Shown piece after piece: positions 1-8,292 of a stretch of DNA of 64,000 nucleotides (its first letter is position 1; each line of letters begins with the position of its first letter). The notes below the pieces were generated by a model, which worked only from the letters and a program-made list of their open reading frames with translations, had not been told where the DNA came from and searched no databases. Made by a program: the position numbers and the translations under genes. Source of the DNA: Synechococcus sp. 1G10 (GTDB taxonomy: Bacteria; Cyanobacteriota; Cyanobacteriia; PCC-6307; Cyanobiaceae); assembly GCF_002252625.1 (NCBI RefSeq), contig NZ_NQKW01000016.1, forward strand, positions 1 to 64,000, in the 5' to 3' direction.

Positions 1-258
1 GGCCATCAGGCAGCTGCAGCCTGAGGAATACTCAGAGGTGAACCTGGATCCCCCACTTTGTTGCCCTGGGGCTGGTTTTCACTTTCTCAGGAGGCCCCAC
101 TTAAGTGAAGTAATCGCTCATGTCTTCACATCCCTTCGTGAAGTCAATCTGGCAGCCCTTGGCCTTGCCTGGCGTTTGGATTTCCATTGGCGTCTGAATC
201 AGCCGGCCGATGCAACACCTCGACTAAGGCAAATTAACATTACCTTGCTGGCTCACTT
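1..258. other. left-edge stretch without a convincing gene
   Basis: No recognisable gene is seen. The plus-strand frame over 38-262 has no family resemblance. On the minus strand a 28-codon frame (101-187) reads like peptide but is too short to call. Base composition is visibly lower in GC than the housekeeping genes to the right, consistent with accessory DNA beside an integrase. Confidence 0.4.
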
Positions 259-363
259 CTAGAAATACACATCCTTCGAACGCTCAAGATCAGCGGCGGG
301 CAGAACCCCAAAGGATTCATCAAGAGCATTAACTCCCGCCCGCTGGATCTTGATGTTATGCAT
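259..363 (-). CDS. tiny ORF (34 aa) overlapping the end of the nuclease-like gene
   Basis: The ATG lies inside the last codons of the upstream 196-aa gene, in the overlap ATGCATAA, an arrangement typical of translational coupling. The predicted peptide is charged and protein-like, ending in ERSKDVYF followed by a TAG stop. I do not recognise it. It could be a genuine small partner of the upstream nuclease-like protein, or the 5' stub of a longer gene cut short by a stop. Its support is position and coupling only, so confidence is low. Confidence 0.3.
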   Translation of the reverse strand: MHNIKIQRAGVNALDESFGVLPAADLERSKDVYF

Positions 364-946
364 CTTTGCCTCCGAGAATGCCTGCGGCCTTGAAAAGTTG
401 AAGAGTGCGACCTAGCTCGGAGTTGGCTACGGTGTTTGAGAGGGCTGGAAGAACCGCCTCGACCATCTCGTTTAATGACAACAACCTGATCTCAGCTCCG
501 AGCGTTTCACGAAACTTGGAGTTGTTCTCCCATGGACTTCGATCGCCATTCACTTTAGTCACGGCAGTAACGTAGACAAAGGTTGATTCGTTTGTCAGGT
601 CACTGATGCACTTGCGGAATGCTCGCGCCCACTTTGGCACTACCAATTCACGATATCGCCTCCAAGCCTCTCGACCTGACACGAGCTTGTTCTTCTCAAT
701 TGCATTCACTTCCCATTCCGGCCAGAATCCTTCTTGGAGCGACTTGCAACTCACAGCAATGACTCTATCTACCCCTGCCCGTTTTGGGCAATAGCCTAGA
801 ACATCAATATCACTATGAACTGAATCCTGCTTCGAATCGAAGGCGGGATCACTTGGATCGGGCCGGAACTTTACATTAGTCAGAGTGAAGTACCCCAAAG
901 CCTCTAAATAGTCAGAGGCGAGTTGCTCTAGGATGTCCTCTTTCAT
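356..946 (-). CDS. hypothetical protein, possible PD-(D/E)XK nuclease-like fold
   Basis: This 196-aa protein belongs to no family I can name with certainty. Residues 46-48 (DID) followed about 20 residues later by a beta-strand ending S66-C67-K68 resemble the core of PD-(D/E)XK restriction-like nucleases, with Ser where the usual Glu sits. That makes catalysis uncertain. There is no signal peptide or membrane segment, so it is probably cytoplasmic. It is transcribed towards the window edge in the same direction as the IntI integrase upstream, and its stop overlaps a 34-codon ORF. The setting suggests an accessory, perhaps recombinase-borne or defence-related gene. The nuclease assignment is inference from a short motif. 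Confidence 0.6.
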   Translation of the reverse strand: MKEDILEQLASDYLEALGYFTLTNVKFRPDPSDPAFDSKQDSVHSDIDVLGYCPKRAGVDRVIAVSCKSLQEGFWPEWEVNAIEKNKLVSGREAWRRYRELVVPKWARAFRKCISDLTNESTFVYVTAVTKVNGDRSPWENNSKFRETLGAEIRLLSLNEMVEAVLPALSNTVANSELGRTLQLFKAAGILGGKDA

Positions 947-984
947 CCGTAGTTACCCGATGTCACTGTATGCATAACAGTATT

Positions 985-1089
985 TCGGCGGGTCCGGTAT
1001 CCATCCCTAGCCCGGCTCACTGGCCGCATAAGAATCCCCCAAAGCCGGCAGCCTTTCGTGGAGCTCTCACCAGCGTAAGGCCTTTGAGG
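985..1089. repeat. copy A of a dispersed ~105-114 bp repeat
   Basis: It lies in the 201-bp gene-free gap between the integrase end and the nuclease-like gene. It begins with a 19-mer (985-1003) that is identical to 60433-60451. About 22 bases later comes GCATAAG with a C-rich tail (1026-1040), matching 60475-60487, and it closes with CCTTTGAGG (1081-1089), matching 60538-60546. The middle is diverged. Both copies have the same orientation. It could be a relic of a mobile element or of a shared gene end. Confidence 0.5.
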
Positions 1090-1147
1090 GATTTGGCTCA
1101 TCGGCGTTGGGTTCATAGGCGGGTCCGCAAACCGAATTTTCAGTTTG

Positions 1148-2119
1148 CTACAAAAGGTCCGCTGGGCTCAACACCCCACATGGGCCACGATTCAGCACAT
1201 GGGTATAGATCATCGTGGTCTTCACGTCGCTGTGTCCAAGCAATTCCTGGATGGTGCGGATGTCCTGGCCACGCTCAAGTAAGTGAGTCGCGAACGAGTG
1301 GCGAAATGTGTGGCAACTGGCCGGCTTGCTGATGCCGGCCCGCAGGATCGCCCGCTTCACGGCCTTCTGGATCACGGATGGATCGATGTGATGCCGGCCT
1401 TCCGTTCGGGTCTTGTTGTCAAACCAGCGGTGCGACTGTGGAAAGACCCACTGCCAACCCCATTCCGAGGCCGCGTTGGGGTACTTCCGTCCCAGTGCCA
1501 TCGGCAGCATCACCCTTCCCCAACCTGCCGCCAGGTCTCTCCGGTGAATCTGTCGCACCGCCTCCAGATGTTCCTGCAACGGCTCCAGAAGGCTGGCTGG
1601 GAGAACGGTGACCCGGTCCTTGTCCCCTTTGCCGCTGCGAACGGTCAGCCGCCGGGCCTCGATTTCCACATCCTTCACCCGAAGCCGCAGTGCTTCCATG
1701 AGCCGCAGACCGCTGCCGTATAGAAGCTGCGCCACGAGTTGTTCGGTGCCCTTGAGCTGTTGCAGAACATCCCTCGTCTCCTTCAACGTGAACACCACCG
1801 GCAGCCTCTTGGGCTGCCGTGCACGCACTACACCGTCCAGGTTGCCGACATCACCCCCAAGCACCGTTCTGTAGAGAAACAGCAAGGCCGACAGCGCCTG
1901 ATTCTGCGTGGAAGCACTCACCTGCCCCACCGTGGCCAGATGCGACAGGAAGGCATTGATCTCCTGCTCGCCCATCTCCCTGGGATGCCGCATCCCGTGA
2001 AAGCGCAGAAAGCGTTTCACCCACTGGGCGTAGCTGGTGATCGTGCGCCGGGCGTAATGCCTCACCTGCATCTCCTCACGGAAACGATCCATCAGCCGTG
2101 GGCCTGAAGCCTGAGCCAT
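1148..2119 (-). CDS. intI: integron-type tyrosine recombinase (IntI)
   Basis: A 323-aa site-specific recombinase. The N-terminal SAM-like DNA-binding domain covers about residues 8-95 and the catalytic domain about 105-315. Visible catalytic residues are R139, K164, H270, R273, H296 and the nucleophile Y305. Between K164 and H270 there is an extra segment including [14 protein letters not shown] (241-254), which matches the IntI-specific insertion that separates integron integrases from XerC/D. Such enzymes recombine attC and attI sites to capture gene cassettes. It follows the MBL-fold gene by 21 bp on the same strand. I cannot find an attC site or cassette array, so it is either a solitary integrase or one with cassettes on its 3' side, beyond the window edge. 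Confidence 0.88.
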   Translation of the reverse strand: MAQASGPRLMDRFREEMQVRHYARRTITSYAQWVKRFLRFHGMRHPREMGEQEINAFLSHLATVGQVSASTQNQALSALLFLYRTVLGGDVGNLDGVVRARQPKRLPVVFTLKETRDVLQQLKGTEQLVAQLLYGSGLRLMEALRLRVKDVEIEARRLTVRSGKGDKDRVTVLPASLLEPLQEHLEAVRQIHRRDLAAGWGRVMLPMALGRKYPNAASEWGWQWVFPQSHRWFDNKTRTEGRHHIDPSVIQKAVKRAILRAGISKPASCHTFRHSFATHLLERGQDIRTIQELLGHSDVKTTMIYTHVLNRGPCGVLSPADLL

Positions 2120-2140
2120 GCGTTCAACGCAGATCCACCT

Positions 2141-3043
2141 TCAGAGTTCCCCGCCCTGTCCCTCCCGCGCCAGCGTGGCCTCCAGCTCCCGCCGCCACTC
2201 GCCAGGGGCAAAGGAATGCCAGCGGCCATGGCCGGGGAACAGCCAGCGCACATCCAGATCGAGCAGCCGCTCCACCGACCGCAGTTGCTCCTCCCAGTTC
2301 CACCAGCAAACGCGGCGAGAGGCCACCACACCCGGCGGATCCACACCCCACCAGAGGTGGTCGCCGCTGAACAGCACCTGATCCGCGAACAGCACCGCCA
2401 CACAGCCGGCCGTGTGTCCCGGCACCGGAATCACCAGCAGATCGTCATCGAGCCGCAGGCGCTCAGTGCCCTCGAAGCGGTGCTCCGCCTCAGCGGCCGC
2501 ATCGGCATCGGCGCTGTGGATCCAGCGCTCGGCGCCGAAACGCCGGGCCCAGGCATGGTGGTCGGCCACGTCATCGCGGTGGCTGAGCAGGATGCGGCTG
2601 ACGCCACCCATGGCCTCGATTCGGCGGGCCAGGGCTGCGCTCCAGCGCGGGGAATCGATCAGCAAGTTGTCGGGGCTGCCATCGGGTCGCCGCCGGGTGA
2701 TCAGCCAGCTGCTGGCCCCGAAGCTCTTGCGCGACGCCCAGCCGCAGTAATACACCTCCCCCTGCGCAAGGCTCGTCACCAGGGATGGGAAGCCATCGGC
2801 GGGCGTGAGCGCCAGCAGCTCCCGGGTGGTGCCGATGGCCGCTACCGGACAGGCCTGCAGCGCCAGCAACGCCGCCCGGGTCTCCTCCTCCCCGACCGGC
2901 TGGGTCCACACATGCGACGTGCGGCCGGTCGGCGCGAAGTGGGCCGGATCGAACTGCCAGCAGGTGCCGCAGTCGATGCAGCTGGTATCCACATAGAAGG
3001 GACCGTCCGCATTGACAGCCAGACGCTCGGCGGCACTGGCCAT
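2141..3043 (-). CDS. ferredoxin-domain MBL-fold metallohydrolase
   Basis: A 300-aa fusion. The N-terminal domain (about 10-75) has C22-x2-C25-x2-C28 and a distal Cys-Pro at 65-66, a pattern of small ferredoxin-like iron-sulfur domains. Residues 90-295 form a metallo-beta-lactamase fold: SHRDDVADHH (154-163) is a variant of the HxHxDH metal motif, followed by PGHTAG, SGDH and PGHG. Homologues with this order are common in cyanobacteria and usually lack an assigned substrate. A hydrolase or oxidoreductase acting near an electron-transfer domain is plausible. The start at 3043 gives the ferredoxin domain a normal N-terminus. It is divergent from the SWIM gene. Confidence 0.85.
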   Translation of the reverse strand: MASAAERLAVNADGPFYVDTSCIDCGTCWQFDPAHFAPTGRTSHVWTQPVGEEETRAALLALQACPVAAIGTTRELLALTPADGFPSLVTSLAQGEVYYCGWASRKSFGASSWLITRRRPDGSPDNLLIDSPRWSAALARRIEAMGGVSRILLSHRDDVADHHAWARRFGAERWIHSADADAAAEAEHRFEGTERLRLDDDLLVIPVPGHTAGCVAVLFADQVLFSGDHLWWGVDPPGVVASRRVCWWNWEEQLRSVERLLDLDVRWLFPGHGRWHSFAPGEWRRELEATLAREGQGGEL

Positions 3044-3124
3044 GGCCAGACTCCAGGACCGATCCAGCCTGGCGAGCGCGGACCATCAGCGGCCGCTGAT
3101 CCGGTCGCTCGGCATACTTTCTCC

Positions 3125-4024
3125 ATGACCATCACCGGCACCGGCGGCGCCTTCGGCGGCAGCGCGATCACCACCCAGCTGGGCCAGCAAGGCCTGGGGC
3201 AGCAGCCCTGGTGGGTGGAGCAGTGGATGGAGCTGATCAACTCCTATCGCTACAAGAAACGGCTTGAGCGCGCCTGGTCGTATGTGCGTGAGGGCAACGT
3301 GCTCTCGATCCGCTTCGAGGGGAGGCGGGTTCATGCCCGCGTGCAGGGCACCGAGGAGGAGCCCTACAAGGTGAAGCTCTGGCTGGATGTGCTCAGCGAC
3401 GACGACTGGGGCTACGTGCTCGAGGCCCTCGGCCAGAAGGCCCGCTGGTCGGCCCAGCTGCTGGCCGGGGTGATGCCCCAGGACATCGAGCGCGCCTTCG
3501 CCGCCAGCGGCCGCCGCCTTTTTCCCTTCAAGCTCCAGGAGGTGCGCAGCGAGTGCAGCTGCCCCGACAAGGCCAACCCCTGCAAGCACGTCAGCGCCGT
3601 CTACTACCTGATGGGTGATCGCTTCAGCGAAGACCCGTTCGTGCTCTTCCAGCTGCGCGGCCGCTCCAGAACACAGCTGCTCTCCGACCTGGCCAAGCGC
3701 AGACGGAAACAGCTGGCTGCAGCCGCAGGCGGCCGGCGCCAGGCCGCCGTTCATGTGCCGCACCCCGTCCACCCAGCCGTGGGCGACCCGAGCCGCTGGT
3801 GGTCGTACGCATCGGCCCTGGATCCGGATCTGGTGGTGATCACCCCGGCCATGGAGGGGGAGACCGGGCTTGATGAAGCCGGTGAGCTGCCCCTGGCCAC
3901 CGAGCCCCTCTTCCCCGATGCCAACCGGCGCTTCCTCTCGCTACTGCAGGCCCAGGCCAGCCGGGTAAGCCAGCTGGCCCTGGCCCAGGCCATGGGTGGC
4001 GGCAACAGCGATGCCGCTGACTGA
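3125..4024 (+). CDS. SWIM zinc-finger family protein
   Basis: A 299-aa protein with a SWIM-type zinc finger: CSCPDKANPCKH gives the CxC-x(n)-CxH signature around residues 172-183. SWIM modules bind DNA or protein and in bacteria often accompany SNF2-type helicases. None is adjacent here. The open frame extends upstream to 2216, but that part runs antisense across the MBL-fold gene. The ATG at 3125 in the divergent intergenic region is the sensible start. The C-terminal third is rich in Ala and Arg. The stop overlaps the next gene by 14 bp, so the two are probably co-transcribed. The function is not known. Confidence 0.85.
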   Translation: MTITGTGGAFGGSAITTQLGQQGLGQQPWWVEQWMELINSYRYKKRLERAWSYVREGNVLSIRFEGRRVHARVQGTEEEPYKVKLWLDVLSDDDWGYVLEALGQKARWSAQLLAGVMPQDIERAFAASGRRLFPFKLQEVRSECSCPDKANPCKHVSAVYYLMGDRFSEDPFVLFQLRGRSRTQLLSDLAKRRRKQLAAAAGGRRQAAVHVPHPVHPAVGDPSRWWSYASALDPDLVVITPAMEGETGLDEAGELPLATEPLFPDANRRFLSLLQAQASRVSQLALAQAMGGGNSDAAD

Positions 4025-4553
4025 GCCCGGGGCATCCCTCGACGAAGCCCCCTGGCTCAGCCCCGCTGGGATCGAGCGGGCCGCTTGCCTGCTTGCATCT
4101 CACCAGCAGGCCTTCGGCCGGCCCCTGATCGCCACCCCCACCCCTGCCACGCCAGGGCCGTCCCCGGGTAAAGCGCGGCAGTGGGCCCAGGAGCTGTTCG
4201 CCGCAGCCACCGTGGTGCTCGCCCACGACGGCAGTGCGGACCGGCCTGATCACGACCCCCGCCTGATCTACGCAAATCGCTCCGCCCTGGCGCTCTGGCG
4301 CCGCCCCTGGCACGAGATGGTCGGCATGCCCTCCCGGCTCACGGCGGAGCCCGCTGAGCGCTCAAGCCGAGCCCGCCTGCTGACCAGCGCCCGGGCCTTG
4401 GAGGCGATCAGCGGTTACACCGGCATCCGCATCGACAGCCACGGCCGTCGCTTCGTGATCAGCCGCGCCCGCCTCTGGACCCTGCGCGATCGCGACGGCC
4501 GCGATTGCGGCCAGGCCGCTGCCTTCTCCAACTGGTGGTGGCTTCTGAATTAG
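4011..4553 (+). CDS. MEKHLA domain-containing protein
   Basis: A 180-aa protein matching the MEKHLA family: ASHQQAFGRPL near the N-terminus, then LFAAATVVLAHDG, LIYANRSALALW, GYTGIRIDSHGRRF and the closing FSNWWWL. MEKHLA domains are PAS-like and are found alone in cyanobacteria and at the C-terminus of some plant transcription factors. Ligand and role are not established. A GTG at 3996 is also in frame, but the ATG at 4011 gives the shorter, typical overlap with the SWIM gene and was preferred. It is probably cytoplasmic. Confidence 0.85.
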   Translation: MPLTEPGASLDEAPWLSPAGIERAACLLASHQQAFGRPLIATPTPATPGPSPGKARQWAQELFAAATVVLAHDGSADRPDHDPRLIYANRSALALWRRPWHEMVGMPSRLTAEPAERSSRARLLTSARALEAISGYTGIRIDSHGRRFVISRARLWTLRDRDGRDCGQAAAFSNWWWLLN

Positions 4554-4744
4554 CGCTTGGCAGCAACTCCTGGCTGCAACCTTTGTCGGTTCTCCCCCCT
4601 GCTCTGGTGTAGAGACCGACCAAGGCGTGCAGCCCGTACCGAGATGGACGGTTTCTGCCCTCCAGGATCTCATCTAGATCAGCCACATTGATTGGACGGG
4701 TGATCCGGAAACACCCTGATCATTTATCTGTGAAGGACATCACC

Positions 4745-5152
4745 ATGCTGACCCTGCGCCATTCTCCCTTCGATCTGCTCGAGCGTCTGGAGCAACAGGT
4801 CAATCAGGCCGAGCGTGTACCAGCCGCCGAAGTGCATGAAACCGCTGAGGCCTACGTCGTCGTGCTGGAGCTGCCCGGCGTCGACAAAGATTCGATCGAA
4901 GTGAAGGCCACCGATCGCTCCTTGCTGATCAGTGCCGAGCGCCGCTCCCAGACCAGCAGCGGCAACGACAACGCCAAGGAAGCCGGCCCCATCCACAGCG
5001 AATTCCGCTATGGCACTTGGAGCCGCAGCTTCCGTTTTGCAGCCGGCCTGCAGCGGGAGGGCATCGAAGCCCGCTACCGCGACGGCCTGTTGACCGTGAC
5101 GGCCCCCAAGGCCCAGACCCACAGCACCGTGGTGGTGAAAGTGGAGAGCTGA
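4745..5152 (+). CDS. Hsp20/alpha-crystallin small heat-shock protein
   Basis: A 135-aa ATP-independent holdase chaperone. The alpha-crystallin domain spans about residues 25-130: AYVVVLELPGVDKDSIEV begins it, and DGLLTVTAPKA supplies the characteristic G-x-L strand. The short N-terminal arm (MLTLRHSPFDLL) and the C-terminal VVKVES tail are typical of cyanobacterial HspA. The open frame starts 19 codons earlier, but the ATG at 4745 has an AAGGA-like ribosome site about 10 bases upstream and fits family length. The 191-bp gap upstream carries no other gene and should hold its promoter. A strong terminator follows. Confidence 0.93.
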   Translation: MLTLRHSPFDLLERLEQQVNQAERVPAAEVHETAEAYVVVLELPGVDKDSIEVKATDRSLLISAERRSQTSSGNDNAKEAGPIHSEFRYGTWSRSFRFAAGLQREGIEARYRDGLLTVTAPKAQTHSTVVVKVES

Positions 5153-5213
5153 ATGGAAGCGGGGGTCGGCTGAACCAGACCCCCATAGGAGTCGACACGA
5201 GGAGAGCTGAGCG

Positions 5214-5243
5214 AGCTCCGGTCTTACGGCCGGAGCTTTTTTT
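5214..5243. terminator. bidirectional rho-independent terminator
   Basis: AGCTCCGG (5214-5221) pairs with CCGGAGCT (5230-5237) around an 8-base loop, followed by a T run on the plus strand. It sits between the convergent ends of hsp20 and cmpD and would stop transcription of hsp20. Confidence 0.8.
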
Positions 5244-5246
5244 GCG

Positions 5247-6101
5247 TCAGTCCGCTGTGTCGTCGTGGGCGAAGCGGCTGTAGAGGAAATCCAGCGCCTG
5301 GTTACGCAGGTCGTAGTAGAGAGGGTCCTCCATGATTTCCTCGCGGTTGCGCGGCCGCGGGAATTTGATGTCCATGATTTCGCCGATCTTGGCGGCAGGG
5401 CCGTTGGTCATCATCACCAGCCGATCAGCCAGGAACAGGGCCTCATCGATGTCGTGGGTGATCATCAGCACAGTGCACTTCTGGGTGTTCCAGATGGTGA
5501 GCAGCTCCTCCTGCAACTCCTCCTTGGTGATCGCATCTAGGGCCCCGAAAGGTTCGTCAAGAATCAGCACCTCCGGCCGGATCGCCAGCGCCCTGGCGAT
5601 CGCCACGCGCTGCTTCATGCCACCGGAGAGCTGCAGGATCTTTTTCTCGGCCGCCTCGGTGAGCCCCACCATTGCCAGGTGCTCCCGGGTGATCTCCTTC
5701 TTCTCACGCTCCGGCAGATCCGGCTTAACCGAATCAACCGCCAGATACACGTTCTCGTAGGCGGTGAACCAGGGCAGCAGGGCATAGCCCTGGAAGACCA
5801 CCATGCGGTCGGGGCCTGGCTTGGTGATCCGGTTGCCGTGAAGGATCACCTGACCTTCGGTGGGGGTGGCGAAGCCCGACACCATGTTCAACAGGGTGGA
5901 TTTACCGCAACCGGAGTGGCCGATCACGCACATGAACTCCCCCTGGTTCACGGCCATGTCGATGCCATCGAGCACCGTGTAAGGGCCAGTGGCGGTGGGA
6001 TACACCTTGCTGACGTTCTCGAAACGCAGGAAGGCATCGCCGGGCGGAGGTGCCGCCGAGGCCGGGGCTCCCATCGGGGCAGGCTGGATCAGAGTCGACA
6101 T
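5247..6101 (-). CDS. cmpD: bicarbonate ABC transporter ATP-binding subunit CmpD
   Basis: A 284-aa ABC ATPase, the last gene of cmpABCD. It has Walker A GHSGCGKST, signature LSGGMKQR, Walker B VLILDEPFGALD and switch-loop MITHDIDEA. It pairs with the ATPase half of CmpC under the CmpB membrane channel to energise bicarbonate import at the plasma membrane. The frame extends 21 codons upstream, but the ATG at 6101 (MSTLIQPAP) is the better start because the extension is basic and non-conserved in appearance. By sequence alone CmpD and NrtD are hard to tell apart. The Cmp assignment rests on CmpA and on the adjacent sbtAB. Confidence 0.9.
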   Translation of the reverse strand: MSTLIQPAPMGAPASAAPPPGDAFLRFENVSKVYPTATGPYTVLDGIDMAVNQGEFMCVIGHSGCGKSTLLNMVSGFATPTEGQVILHGNRITKPGPDRMVVFQGYALLPWFTAYENVYLAVDSVKPDLPEREKKEITREHLAMVGLTEAAEKKILQLSGGMKQRVAIARALAIRPEVLILDEPFGALDAITKEELQEELLTIWNTQKCTVLMITHDIDEALFLADRLVMMTNGPAAKIGEIMDIKFPRPRNREEIMEDPLYYDLRNQALDFLYSRFAHDDTAD

Positions 6102-6212
6102 GGAGGGTCTCGATGAGGAATTGGGACCTGAAAGAAATCTCGAGCTGAAAGAAATCGCGAGCAAGGCACGGAAAGCGCCAACCTGGGCAGCAGGCCCAGT
6201 TGGCGTGTGGCC

Positions 6213-8228
6213 TCAACTGCGCCGGGGTGGGGCCAGAGGGATCTCGGCGATGCTGAAATCGCGCTTGATCGTCTGCGCGTTGAGATATCCGATCGGGTCG
6301 TCGGCATTGAACGGCTTGCCGTCGAACAGCTCGATGCCCTGGCGCTGGTAGCTGATCGCATCCAGGCCAAGTTCGCGGGCTGCGGTGCTGAACACCCCCA
6401 CCTGGCAGACGCGCTCCAGGATCTCCACCCAGTTGCGCGGCAGGGGAATCTCCCCCCAGCGGGCCATCTGGGTCATCATCCAGAGGTGTTCGGTGCGGCT
6501 GGGCCTGTTCAGTCCCTCACCGAAGAACAGGTGATGGGGCACTGCGCTCTCGCTCTCCGGCCCGCCCCGGTCCACGTCGGTGCTGGCTTCGCTGAAGCGG
6601 ATCAGCTCCGGCTTGATGCCGAGATAGCGGCGATCGCTGAGCAATTCGCTCAGTTCGCCCCAATGGGCCGGATCGGCGCAGTAGCGGCAGGCCTCGAGCA
6701 GCGCCTTGGTGAGGGCGATGTGGGTGTTGGGATAGGTGATCGCCCAGTCTTCGCGCACGCCCAGCACCTTGCCGGGGTGACCGGGCCAGATCGCCAGGTC
6801 GCCCGCCACCGCGATGCCATGGCCGTCGCGGATGGCCCGATCGAGCCAGGGGGCACCCACGCAGTAGCCATCGATGCTGCCGTCCTTGAGGTCGGCGAGC
6901 ATCTGGGCCGGCGGCAGCGCCTGCAGATGCACGTCCTTGTCGGGGTCGATGCCATTGGCCGCCAGCCAGTAGCGCAGCAGCAGGTTGTGCATCGAGGCCT
7001 CATGCACGATCCCCATCGTGTGGGGCTCGCGCTCGTGGCTTTTGAGATAAGCGCGGTAGTCGTCCACCGTGTGCACACCCTGCTCCGCCAGGCGGCGGCC
7101 CAGGGTGATGCCGTTGCCGTTGCGGCTGAGGGTGAGCGCCGTCACGATCGGCAAGGGCGCACCGCCGTGGCCACCGGCTGTCATCCAGGTGGGCATACCC
7201 GCCGGCATCACCGAGGCATCAAGGGTGCCGTCGACCAGCCCGTCGACGATGCCGCGCCAGGTGGGCTCGCGGATCAGCTGCACCTCATCGAGGCCGTGCT
7301 TGGTGAACAGGCCATGGGCCTCGGCCACCGCCAGGGGAGCACTTGCTGCCAGGGGCAGGAAACCCAGATCCAGGTTCACTTTCTCCAGCCCATGGCGAGC
7401 CACCACCTGGTGGGGCCGGGCCCGCCACTGCTTCACCCGCTTCTGGCGGTTGAGGAAGTAGATGATCTCCGAGCGCAGGCTGTAGTAGCTGGGGTGGTGC
7501 ACCACCTCCAGGCGCTGCCTCGGCCGGGGGATGTCCACCTCGAGGATGCCGCCGATGTTCGAGCCGGGGCCATTGGTGAGCATCACGATGCGGTCGGAGA
7601 GCAGCACCGCCTCATCCACGTCGTGGGTGACCATCACCGCGGTGAGCTCGTGCTCGTTGCAGATCTGCATCAGCTTCTCCTGCAGATTCCCCCGGGTAAG
7701 CGCGTCGAGCGCGCCGAAGGGTTCATCGAGCAGCAGCAGCTTGGGGCGGATCGCCAGGGCCCGGGCGATCGCCACCCGCTGGCGCATGCCACCGGAAAGC
7801 TGCAGGGGCAACTTGGTGGCCGCCGGGCCGAGCCCCACCATGTCGATGTGCTCCTGGACCAGGGCATCGCGCTCACTGGAACTGATCTTTCCCATCACCT
7901 CATCGACGGCCAGGGCGATGTTCTCCCGCACCGTGAGCCAGGGCAGCAGGGAGTAGTTCTGGAACACCACCATCTTGTCGGGGCCTGGGCGCTTGACGGC
8001 TTCGCCGTCGAGCAGCACGGTGCCCTCCGTGGGGAGGTCGAGCCCGGCGATCATGTTGAGCAGGGTGCTCTTGCCGCAACCGGAGTGGCCGATCAGTGAG
8101 ATGAATTCCCCTTTGCGGATCTCCAGATCGATCCCCTGCAGGGCCAGGTAGGTGCCACCGCCCTTTAGGGCGAAGCTTTTGTCGATGGCACGCACATCCA
8201 CAAGGGACGGCGCTGTGGTGGTGGTCAT
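6213..8228 (-). CDS. cmpC: bicarbonate ABC transporter ATPase/substrate-binding fusion CmpC
   Basis: A 671-aa two-domain protein. The N-terminal ABC ATPase (1-~265) has Walker A GHSGCGKST, signature LSGGMRQR and LLLLDEPFGALD. The C-terminal half (~285-660) is a CmpA/NrtA-like solute-binding domain (LPLAASAPLAVAEAHGLF, DGYCVGAPW). In this family the extra domain lies on the cytoplasmic side and is thought to sense substrate and gate transport. It lies 64 bp after cmpB and 111 bp before cmpD, all co-directional. The fusion architecture is shared by CmpC and NrtC, and context decides for Cmp. Confidence 0.92.
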   Translation of the reverse strand: MTTTTAPSLVDVRAIDKSFALKGGGTYLALQGIDLEIRKGEFISLIGHSGCGKSTLLNMIAGLDLPTEGTVLLDGEAVKRPGPDKMVVFQNYSLLPWLTVRENIALAVDEVMGKISSSERDALVQEHIDMVGLGPAATKLPLQLSGGMRQRVAIARALAIRPKLLLLDEPFGALDALTRGNLQEKLMQICNEHELTAVMVTHDVDEAVLLSDRIVMLTNGPGSNIGGILEVDIPRPRQRLEVVHHPSYYSLRSEIIYFLNRQKRVKQWRARPHQVVARHGLEKVNLDLGFLPLAASAPLAVAEAHGLFTKHGLDEVQLIREPTWRGIVDGLVDGTLDASVMPAGMPTWMTAGGHGGAPLPIVTALTLSRNGNGITLGRRLAEQGVHTVDDYRAYLKSHEREPHTMGIVHEASMHNLLLRYWLAANGIDPDKDVHLQALPPAQMLADLKDGSIDGYCVGAPWLDRAIRDGHGIAVAGDLAIWPGHPGKVLGVREDWAITYPNTHIALTKALLEACRYCADPAHWGELSELLSDRRYLGIKPELIRFSEASTDVDRGGPESESAVPHHLFFGEGLNRPSRTEHLWMMTQMARWGEIPLPRNWVEILERVCQVGVFSTAARELGLDAISYQRQGIELFDGKPFNADDPIGYLNAQTIKRDFSIAEIPLAPPRRS

Positions 8229-8292
8229 GGCTGAATCCTGTGCAGAGGGGCGTAGGCAGGCCGCGGGAACGAAGCGGGGTGAGAAAGGACCA

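Noticed and set aside
38-262. 74-codon plus-strand ORF at the left edge
   Set aside because: No family resemblance or ribosome site, and it overlaps other marginal frames.
947-1147. attC-like site next to intI (GTTGGGT at 1105-1111, GCTCAAC near 1164, GCATAAC at 972)
   Set aside because: Core-like heptamers exist, but their order and spacing are wrong and the flanking arms do not pair into the imperfect hairpin an attC needs.
2216-3124. N-terminal extension of the SWIM protein (frame open from 2216)
   Set aside because: It is antisense to the well-supported MBL-fold gene and not protein-like. The start is placed at 3125.
6207-8099. 630-codon plus-strand frame opposite cmpC
   Set aside because: It is a shadow of the cmpC coding strand, His/Gln-rich and without domains.
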